Shown here: piece by piece, positions 57,196-64,000 of the stretch
How the letters are laid out: every line of letters begins with the position of its first letter
Position numbering within the stretch: position 1 is the first letter of the stretch
Assembly: GCA_947492995.1 (NCBI GenBank)
Contig: CANLOU010000002.1
Location: 908,380 to 972,379, forward strand
Reading direction: 5' to 3'
Source: an uncultured Litoreibacter sp.
GTDB taxonomy: Bacteria > Pseudomonadota > Alphaproteobacteria > Rhodobacterales > Rhodobacteraceae
DNA: 64,000 bases
Notes under the pieces: model-generated
What the model saw: the letters and a program-made list of their open reading frames with translations, nothing else
Database searches by the model: none
Told to the model about the DNA's origin: nothing
Translations under genes and position numbers: made by a program

Positions 57196-58173
57196 TTACC
57201 CGCCGGCAATCTGCTTTGCCTTTTCAACAAGCACTTCAGCCTGACGGATAGAGGCGTAGTCAATCAGGCGGCCATCGAGTGAAACCGCGCCTTTTCCTTC
57301 GGCCTCGGCCTGCGCCATGGCTTCAAGAATACGTTGCGCCTTGGTTATTTCGGCCTCAGTGGGGCTCATGACGTCGTTGGCGAGCGCGATTTGGCTTGGG
57401 TGAATGGCCCATTTGCCTTCGCATCCAAGGACAGCCGCGCGATATGCGGCCGCTTTGTAGCCATCTGCATCCTGAAAATCACCGAAAGGTCCGTCAATCG
57501 GGCGCAAGCCATTGGCGCGCGCGGCGACAACCATCCGCGCCAACGCATAGTGCCACATATCCCCCCAATGTGTTTCACGGTTGCCATCGCCGTCGGGGTC
57601 GGTCAGCACGGCATAGTTTTCGTTCACACCGCCAATCACAGTGGTCCGGGCGCGCGTGGAGGCGGCGTAATCGGCGACACCGAAATGCAGGCTTTCGTTG
57701 CGCTTGGATGCAGCCGCGATTTCGGTGATGTTTTGCATGCCCAAAGCCGTCTCGATGATGTGTTCGAAACCGATGCGTTTCTTATAGCCCTTGGCGTCTT
57801 CAATCTGGGTGACCATCATGTCGACAGCATAGACATCAGCTGCGGTACCGACCTTCGGGATCATGATGAGATCAAGCCGTTCGCCCGCCTGTTCGACCAC
57901 GTCCACAACGTCGCGATACATATAATGCGTGTCCAATCCGTTGATTCTGATGGACATGGATTTTGTGCCCCAATCAATCTCGTTCAGGCCCTTGATGATG
58001 TTCTTGCGCGCCTGTTCCTTTTCGTCGGGTGCGACGGCATCCTCAAGATCAAGGAAAATGACATCAACGTCGGATTGTGCCGCTTTTTCAAACATTTGCG
58101 GCTGGCTGCCTGGCACGGCAAGTTCAGAGCGGTTCAGGCGCCCGGGGGCTTGTTCGACGGGGTGGAATGACAT
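57196..58173 (-). CDS. mcl1: L-malyl-CoA/beta-methylmalyl-CoA lyase
   Basis: A 325-residue CitE-like lyase that splits malyl-CoA into acetyl-CoA and glyoxylate, and/or acts on beta-methylmalyl-CoA in the ethylmalonyl-CoA pathway. Seen: LNRSELAVPGSQPQMFEKA, VIFLDLEDAVAPDEKEQAR (Mg2+ site), FGVADYAASTRAR and GKWAIHPSQI. The ATG at 58173 follows AAAGG. Divergently located regulator and serine-cycle genes support a role in the serine cycle; the family also serves other pathways. Confidence 0.92.
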   Translation of the reverse strand: MSFHPVEQAPGRLNRSELAVPGSQPQMFEKAAQSDVDVIFLDLEDAVAPDEKEQARKNIIKGLNEIDWGTKSMSIRINGLDTHYMYRDVVDVVEQAGERLDLIMIPKVGTAADVYAVDMMVTQIEDAKGYKKRIGFEHIIETALGMQNITEIAAASKRNESLHFGVADYAASTRARTTVIGGVNENYAVLTDPDGDGNRETHWGDMWHYALARMVVAARANGLRPIDGPFGDFQDADGYKAAAYRAAVLGCEGKWAIHPSQIALANDVMSPTEAEITKAQRILEAMAQAEAEGKGAVSLDGRLIDYASIRQAEVLVEKAKQIAGG

Positions 58174-58251
58174 CAGATTTGGCCTTTCTGGCAGTAACAA
58201 TATTGCGCCAAAAAGGTTGAGGCCGACCGATTATGTCAAGCACTCTTTCGG

Positions 58252-58262
58252 TCTATCTGGGT
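58252..58262 (-). promoter_or_regulatory. ACCCAGATAGA motif upstream of mcl
   Basis: Read toward mcl, ACCCAGATAGA lies about 79-89 bases before its start. The same eleven bases in the same orientation occur upstream of sga (59005-59015). Confidence 0.5.
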
Positions 58263-58271
58263 ATACAAAGC

Positions 58272-58916
58272 CTAATTCGGATCCAACGCCAAACGCGACG
58301 AATAGTAAAATGCGATGGCCTGCGCGCGGTTCTTCACTGACAGTTTTTCGTACAAATTCGACAGATGAAATTTCACCGTATTCGTCGAAATCTCAAGCTC
58401 TTTGGACAGCTCGCGGTTGGTCAACCCTTTGGAGAGCGCTTCGAGGATCACGCGCTCTTTTCGGGACAGTTGATGGATCGGATCGGACTGCAATTCGCGC
58501 ACGTCAAGGAATGGGAAGACCATCTTGCCCGCGGCCACCTCGACACAGGTTTCCAACAAGGTCTCGGCCGGGGTCGAGCGCGGGGAAAACGCCGCAGCCC
58601 CTGCCGTCATCGCAAGACGCGGCAGATCGCCGGTGTCCTCGGCATAGACGATGATCCGGGGGGCTGTGGCCTGCTCGCGCAGCACCTCGATCAGTTTGGC
58701 CCCGCCCAACACCGGCAAGTTCCAATTGATAATTCCGATCTGCACCGGCACCCGCATCACCGTGCCCAGGAACCCTTCGGCTGTCGCAGATGTTGCCACC
58801 AAGGAGAATCGCGGATCGCGCTCGACGAGTTCGGAAAGAGCCGACAACACCAGCGGATTGCTATCAGCCAGCATTATGCCAATCGGCGCACCATTTTGGG
58901 TAAGTGGTTGGTTCAT
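58272..58916 (-). CDS. LuxR-family regulator with pseudo-receiver domain
   Basis: A 214-residue regulator. Receiver-like domain (residues 11-130) and LuxR/GerE HTH (about 148-205: LSRKERVILEALSKGLTNRELSKELEISTNTVKFHLSNLYEKL). In the receiver the phosphoacceptor position reads INWNLP, with asparagine at residue 64 where aspartate is expected. Phosphorylation-dependent control is therefore unlikely; a ligand or protein may act instead. The ATG at 58916 leaves room for the operator-like repeats; an upstream ATG at 58943 is the alternative. It is divergent from sga and probably controls the serine-cycle genes. Confidence 0.82.
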   Translation of the reverse strand: MNQPLTQNGAPIGIMLADSNPLVLSALSELVERDPRFSLVATSATAEGFLGTVMRVPVQIGIINWNLPVLGGAKLIEVLREQATAPRIIVYAEDTGDLPRLAMTAGAAAFSPRSTPAETLLETCVEVAAGKMVFPFLDVRELQSDPIHQLSRKERVILEALSKGLTNRELSKELEISTNTVKFHLSNLYEKLSVKNRAQAIAFYYSSRLALDPN

Positions 58917-58937
58917 ATCCGTTAATTCCAATAAACT

Positions 58938-58954
58938 ACCCATCTGGATAGGGT
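58938..58954. promoter_or_regulatory. Inverted-repeat operator candidate at the regulator start
   Basis: ACCCATCTGGATAGGGT has ACCC/GGGT ends and the ATCT/AGAT core related to ACCCAGATAGA. It lies 22-38 bases upstream of the chosen regulator start. Confidence 0.45.
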
Positions 58955-59004
58955 CTGCTTCAGTATACTACGGCACTTTTAGCCATATGGGTAGGTATTT
59001 AACC

Positions 59005-59015
59005 ACCCAGATAGA
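59005..59015 (+). promoter_or_regulatory. ACCCAGATAGA motif upstream of sga
   Basis: Lies about 92-102 bases before the sga start, followed by TACCC (59016-59020). Identical to the motif upstream of mcl. Confidence 0.5.
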
Positions 59016-59106
59016 TACCCAAAAGCAGGAGGTAGGAACGTTGTGCCATGCCGCCCGCTGGCTAACCTGACGTCAACCACGCCACCTTCGCCGAGGAGAG
59101 ACGCAG

Positions 59107-60345
59107 ATGACCATCCACCCACAACTGACCATTCCGCAGACAATCGCAGCAGGACCAGGCCCGGGCAATACCGACGCCCGGGTTTTGGCGCGGTTTGCCG
59201 GCGCGGGCATGGCCGACCACATGCACCCCGCCGTGCTGCGGGGCATGGTCGAATGCAAGGAGATGCTGCGTGACGTGATGGGCACCCGCAACGTCCACAC
59301 CTTTGGGGTTGCCGGCACCGGGTGGTCGGGCCTGGATATGATGTTCAGCGCGGTCATGCCGGGCGACAGCGTCGTGATGTTTGTGAACGGCACCTTCTCG
59401 GGCATTGACGGGCTGACCGTGCGCATGAAAGCCGCCACGGCCGAAGAACTGGCCGCCAACCCGCTAGACCCCCAGCCTGCCAGCGTCACCATCATCACCG
59501 TGCCCCACGGGCAGTCCGTGACGGGCGACATTGTTGAGGCGGCCTTGGCCGACCATAAGCCCAAATGGGCCGCCATGGCGCATTGGGAAACCGGATCGGG
59601 CCGGATCAACGACATCAAGGGCTTCTCCGACGCGTGTGAAAAGCACGGCGCGATGGGGCTGGTTGACGCGGTCTCCAGCCTTGGGGTTGAGGACTTCCGC
59701 ATTGACGACTTCCCCGGCGTGCATGGCTGGGCGTCCTGCCCCCAGAAGGGCATCTGCTGCCTGCCCCTGACCTACGCCCCGGTGTCCTTCACCGACCACT
59801 ACATTGACACGTTGAAGGCCACGGGCACCCGGACCTTTGTCCACCACCCGATCCTAGAGGCGCGCCACTGGGGCATTGTCGGCGGCGAAGACGTCGAGAA
59901 AGGCACCTACCACCGCACCCACTCCGCCTATGCGGTTGCCGCCTTCCACGAAGCGCTGCGCATCACCTTGCAGCAAACCGTGGCCCAGCGCGCCAAGGAC
60001 TACAGCTTCCACGAAGCCGCCCTGCGCGACGCCCTGACCGCGATGGGCTGCGACGTGACCTCGAACATGACGTCGCTGATTGTGCTGGACCTGCCCGAAG
60101 CCATGGCGGGCCGCGAAATGGAGCTGGTTCAGCACTGCCGCGCCCAGAACTTTGGCATTTGGCCCACGCTGTCGGAACCCGTGCAGGTGCGCATCGGCAT
60201 CCTGAACCTGCTGACCCAGACCGCGATTTGCGACATCGTCGCCCGGTTTGCCCAAGCCATGCGCGACCTTGGGGCCGAGATCGACCAAAGGGCGGTGGAT
60301 AACGCCCTGAACGGCCACTACGGCGCGGCCATCGCCGCGGAATAA
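59107..60345 (+). CDS. sga: Serine-glyoxylate aminotransferase
   Basis: PLP enzyme converting serine and glyoxylate to hydroxypyruvate and glycine, the key step in the serine cycle. A 412-residue class V aminotransferase: [36 protein letters not shown], and the PLP lysine in [14 protein letters not shown]. Start ATG at 59107 with GAGGAGAGACGCAG upstream. It opens the operon sga-mtkA-mtkB-hprA-glyA. Confidence 0.96.
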   Translation: MTIHPQLTIPQTIAAGPGPGNTDARVLARFAGAGMADHMHPAVLRGMVECKEMLRDVMGTRNVHTFGVAGTGWSGLDMMFSAVMPGDSVVMFVNGTFSGIDGLTVRMKAATAEELAANPLDPQPASVTIITVPHGQSVTGDIVEAALADHKPKWAAMAHWETGSGRINDIKGFSDACEKHGAMGLVDAVSSLGVEDFRIDDFPGVHGWASCPQKGICCLPLTYAPVSFTDHYIDTLKATGTRTFVHHPILEARHWGIVGGEDVEKGTYHRTHSAYAVAAFHEALRITLQQTVAQRAKDYSFHEAALRDALTAMGCDVTSNMTSLIVLDLPEAMAGREMELVQHCRAQNFGIWPTLSEPVQVRIGILNLLTQTAICDIVARFAQAMRDLGAEIDQRAVDNALNGHYGAAIAAE

Positions 60346-60371
60346 CATCACGACCATTGGGAGGAGCGGCA

Positions 60372-61571
60372 ATGGACATCCACGAGTATCAGGCCAAGGA
60401 GGTTCTGGCGAATTTCGGTGTCGCCGTCCCCGACGGCGCGCTGGCCTACAGCCCCGAACAAGCGACCTACCGCGCCCGCGAACTGGGCGGCGAGCGTTGG
60501 GTTGTCAAAGCCCAGATCCACGCGGGCGGACGCGGCAAGGCCGGTGGCGTGAAGCTCTGCGACAGCGACGTGGAAATTCAGGAAGCGACCGAAGGCATGT
60601 TTGGTCAAAAGATGGTCACGCATCAAACCGGCCCCGAGGGGAAAGGCATCTACCGCGTCTATGTTGAGGCCGCTGTCCCAATTGACCGGGAAATCTATCT
60701 GGGCTTCGTGCTTGATCGCTCGTCGCAGCGGGTGATGATTGTGGCCAGCGCCGAAGGCGGGATGGAGATTGAGGAAATTTCGGCCGACAAGCCCGACAGC
60801 ATCGTGCGCGCAATTGTGGAACCTGCGGTGGGCCTGCGTGATTTCCAGTGCCGCCAGATCGCATTCAAGCTGGGCATCGAGCCCGCGTTGATCCAGCAGA
60901 TGGCGCGCACCTTGCAAGGCTGCTTCCGCGCCTTCACCGAGCTTGATGCGACCATGGTCGAGATCAATCCATTGGTCATCACCACAGACAATCGCGTGAT
61001 CGCGCTTGATGCCAAGATGACCTTTGATGACAACGCGCTATTCCGGCACCCGCATGTGGCCGAGCTGCGCGACAAAAGCCAGGAAGACCCGCGCGAAAGC
61101 CGCGCGGCGGACCGTGGCCTTAGCTATGTTGGCCTTGATGGCAATATCGGCTGCATCGTGAATGGTGCGGGCCTTGCCATGGCGACAATGGACACCATCA
61201 AGCTGGCCGGCGGCGAGCCTGCAAACTTTCTTGATATCGGCGGCGGCGCCACCCCCGAACGTGTGGCCAAGGCCTTCCGGTTGGTTTTGTCGGATAAGAA
61301 TGTGCAAGCGATCCTTGTGAACATTTTCGCAGGCATCAACCGCTGTGATTGGGTGGCAGAAGGCGTGGTCCAAGCCATGAAAGATGTCGGCGTCGAGGTT
61401 CCGGTGATCGTCCGTTTGGCTGGCACCAATGTCGAGGCCGGTCAAAAGATCCTTGCGCAATCAGGTTTGCCGATCATCCGTGCGGCCACCCTGAACGAGG
61501 CCGCCGAACGCGCTGTCGGCGCATGGCGCAACGACCTGTCGCAAGGCACCAAAATGGGAGTAGCGTCATGA
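60372..61571 (+). CDS. mtkA: Malate-CoA ligase, beta subunit
   Basis: ATP-dependent ligation of malate to CoA in the serine cycle (beta subunit). A 399-residue SucC-like protein: [17 protein letters not shown], the ATP-grasp lysine in [20 protein letters not shown], and [16 protein letters not shown]. The neighbours distinguish it from succinyl-CoA synthetase: no other TCA gene is near and sga precedes it. ATG at 60372 with GGGAGGAGCGGC; mtkB overlaps its stop. Confidence 0.93.
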   Translation: MDIHEYQAKEVLANFGVAVPDGALAYSPEQATYRARELGGERWVVKAQIHAGGRGKAGGVKLCDSDVEIQEATEGMFGQKMVTHQTGPEGKGIYRVYVEAAVPIDREIYLGFVLDRSSQRVMIVASAEGGMEIEEISADKPDSIVRAIVEPAVGLRDFQCRQIAFKLGIEPALIQQMARTLQGCFRAFTELDATMVEINPLVITTDNRVIALDAKMTFDDNALFRHPHVAELRDKSQEDPRESRAADRGLSYVGLDGNIGCIVNGAGLAMATMDTIKLAGGEPANFLDIGGGATPERVAKAFRLVLSDKNVQAILVNIFAGINRCDWVAEGVVQAMKDVGVEVPVIVRLAGTNVEAGQKILAQSGLPIIRAATLNEAAERAVGAWRNDLSQGTKMGVAS

Positions 61572-62455
61572 GCATCTTACTTGACCGCGACACAAAAGTG
61601 ATCGTGCAGGGCATCACCGGAAAGATGGCCCGCTTTCACACCAAGGACATGCTGCAATACGGCACCAAAGTGGTTGGCGGCGTCGTCCCCGGCAAAGGCG
61701 GTGAGAGCGTTGAAGGGGTGCCCGTGTTCGACACTGTCGAAGAGGCCGTGGAAAAAACAGGGGCCGAGGCCTCGCTGGTCTTTGTCCCGCCCCCCTTTGC
61801 GGCAGATGGCATCATGGAAGCCGCCGACGCGGGCATTCAATACTGTGTTTGCATCACCGACGGCATCCCCGCGCAGGATATGATCCGCGTGAAACGCTAC
61901 ATGTACCGGTATCCAAAAGAGCGCCGCATGATTTTGACCGGGCCAAATTGTGCGGGCACCATCAGCCCCGGCAAAGCAATGCTGGGGATTATGCCCGGTC
62001 ACATCTACCTGCCCGGACATGTCGGGATCGTGGGCCGGTCTGGCACGTTGGGCTATGAGGCGGCCGCGCAGTTGAAAGATCGCGGTATTGGTGTCTCTAC
62101 ATCTGTTGGAATTGGCGGCGATCCGATCAATGGCTCGTCTTTCCGCGATATTCTTGAGCGGTTCGAACAGGACGACGACACCCACATCATTGCCATGATC
62201 GGAGAGATTGGCGGCCCGCAAGAGGCCGAAGCCGCCGACTATATTCGCGATCACGTCACCAAGCCTGTCGTCGCCTATGTGGCCGGTCTGACCGCCCCCA
62301 AAGGTCGCACCATGGGCCATGCCGGTGCGATCATTTCGGCCTTTGGCGAAAGCGCATCTGAAAAGGTTGAAATCCTGTCCGCCGCGGGCGTGACCGTGGC
62401 CGAAAACCCCGCCGTGATCGGTGAAACAATAGCAAAAGTGATGGAGGCCGCGTGA
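61568..62455 (+). CDS. mtkB: Malate-CoA ligase, alpha subunit
   Basis: SucD-like alpha subunit, 295 residues, with the CoA-binding fold ([18 protein letters not shown]), [20 protein letters not shown] and the phosphorylated histidine in [13 protein letters not shown]. Forms malyl-CoA with MtkA; Mcl then cleaves it. The start at 61568 overlaps the mtkA stop (ATGA). Confidence 0.94.
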   Translation: MSILLDRDTKVIVQGITGKMARFHTKDMLQYGTKVVGGVVPGKGGESVEGVPVFDTVEEAVEKTGAEASLVFVPPPFAADGIMEAADAGIQYCVCITDGIPAQDMIRVKRYMYRYPKERRMILTGPNCAGTISPGKAMLGIMPGHIYLPGHVGIVGRSGTLGYEAAAQLKDRGIGVSTSVGIGGDPINGSSFRDILERFEQDDDTHIIAMIGEIGGPQEAEAADYIRDHVTKPVVAYVAGLTAPKGRTMGHAGAIISAFGESASEKVEILSAAGVTVAENPAVIGETIAKVMEAA

Positions 62456-63426
62456 TGGTGAAGCCAAGTGTCCTGTTGACCCGCCGGTGGCCAAAAGTGG
62501 TCGAGCAAAAGCTCGCCGAAGACTATGACGTCGTGCTGAACCGCACTGACCGCCCCTTGTCCGAGGCAGATTTTCGCGAAGCGATCACCAAATATGACGC
62601 CGTGCTGCCGACCGTGACGGATAAAATCAGCGCCGAAGCTATGGATGTGCCCAAGGCGCAGACCAAAATTCTTGCCAATTACGGCGTCGGGTTCTCGCAT
62701 ATCGACGTGACTGCCGCCGCCAAGCATGGCATCGCGATCACGAACACGCCTGACGTGCTGTCGGAATGCACCGCTGATCTGGCGATGACGTTGATGTTGA
62801 TGGTCGCGCGCCGTGCCGGTGACGGCGAACGCGAACTTCGCGCAGGGGCCTGGTCCGGCTGGCGCCCGACGCATTTGATTGGCACCAAAGTGTCGGGCAA
62901 AACCCTTGGCATCGTAGGCTTTGGCCGCATTGGCCAGCAGATGGCCCGCCGCGCGCATCATGGGTTCGGGATGGAGATCGTGGTCTTCAACCGCTCCAGG
63001 GTTGATCCCAACATTCTTGGCCAATTCAACGCCCGCCAGGTCGAGACCATCGAGGACCTGCTTCCGCAAAGCGACTTCGTCTCGCTGCACTGCCCCGGCG
63101 GCGCGGAAAACCGGAACATGATTAATTCGGCGCGGCTTGACCTGATGAAGCCGGACGCATTTCTTATCAACACCGCCCGCGGCGAGGTTGTGAATGAGCA
63201 CGCGCTTGCACAGGCCCTGATGTTCGACACGATCGGCGGCGCCGCCCTGGATGTGTTTGACGCAGAACCCCGGATCAACCCGATGCTCGCCTATTGCGAC
63301 AACCTTGTCATGCTGCCGCATATGGGCAGCGCGACGAAGGAAGCGCGCGAAGCGATGGGCTTCCGCGTGCTTGATAACCTCAACGATTTTTTCAAAGGCA
63401 CAGCCCCGCGCGACCGCGTGGCCTGA
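62455..63426 (+). CDS. hprA: Hydroxypyruvate reductase/D-glycerate dehydrogenase
   Basis: Reduces hydroxypyruvate to glycerate. A 323-residue D-2-hydroxyacid dehydrogenase: NAD-binding [21 protein letters not shown], the catalytic arginine region [13 protein letters not shown], the glutamate in [13 protein letters not shown] and histidine in MLPHMGSAT. Context (between mtkB and glyA) favours HprA over other family members. TGATG overlap with mtkB; ATG at 62455. Confidence 0.93.
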   Translation: MVKPSVLLTRRWPKVVEQKLAEDYDVVLNRTDRPLSEADFREAITKYDAVLPTVTDKISAEAMDVPKAQTKILANYGVGFSHIDVTAAAKHGIAITNTPDVLSECTADLAMTLMLMVARRAGDGERELRAGAWSGWRPTHLIGTKVSGKTLGIVGFGRIGQQMARRAHHGFGMEIVVFNRSRVDPNILGQFNARQVETIEDLLPQSDFVSLHCPGGAENRNMINSARLDLMKPDAFLINTARGEVVNEHALAQALMFDTIGGAALDVFDAEPRINPMLAYCDNLVMLPHMGSATKEAREAMGFRVLDNLNDFFKGTAPRDRVA

Positions 63427-63443
63427 CCGCCAGGAGACACCTG

Positions 63444-64000
<557 letters not shown>

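Overview
The window looks like chromosomal DNA from a marine alphaproteobacterium of the Rhodobacteraceae (Roseobacter group). The reasons are high-GC coding sequence, a ctrA/sciP cell-cycle pair, Rhodobacterales-type small proteins (DUF6456/DUF6477 pair, DUF1127) and a serine-cycle gene set. Genus is not decidable from the sequence alone. I found no tRNA, rRNA, CRISPR array, insertion sequence or prophage.

Layout. 1-5 kb (minus strand): recG (cut by the window edge), ligA with an AT-rich insertion, ctrA and sciP. 5-7.7 kb (plus): mnmA and two c-type cytochromes. 7.7-12 kb (minus): a compact three-gene operon of tyrosinase, DUF2182 membrane protein and caspase-like peptidase, the most unusual content of the window. 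12-19.2 kb: an MmgE/PrpD protein, a Coq10/RatA-like protein, hpt, a non-coding stretch with four consecutive 20-bp palindromes, a ClpP-like membrane protein, lipA, oxyR and a DUF6456 regulator. 19.4-37.4 kb: DUF6477, an MttB-family methyltransferase, guaA, envelope proteins, two EamA transporters, a FadL-like porin, metA, ppk2, ssb, a lytic transglycosylase, a MocR-type regulator divergent from a DUF1127 gene, and rplM-rpsI. 37.4-42.6 kb (minus): three paralogous RTX-type calcium-binding proteins, each behind its own intergenic region. 42.7-57 kb: aroK-aroB, xerD, a CNNM/CorC protein, a nucleoside hydrolase, selO, a cation/proton antiporter, a CorA-type transporter, a TerB/DUF533 protein, a DEAD-box helicase and a Fur-family regulator. 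57.2-64 kb: serine-cycle block with malyl-CoA lyase (minus), a LuxR-type regulator with a degenerate receiver (minus), then sga-mtkA-mtkB-hprA-glyA (plus), cut by the window end.

How genes work together. The last block encodes much of the serine cycle: glycine plus C1 to serine (GlyA), serine to hydroxypyruvate (Sga), to glycerate (HprA), and malate to malyl-CoA to acetyl-CoA plus glyoxylate (MtkAB, Mcl). An identical 11-bp motif lies about 80-100 bp upstream of both mcl and sga, suggesting shared control. The tyrosinase carries what looks like a C-terminal shielding domain of the kind removed by proteolysis in plant polyphenol oxidases, and a caspase-like protease is encoded in the same operon. 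A protease-activated phenoloxidase module is therefore a testable inference, not something the sequence proves.
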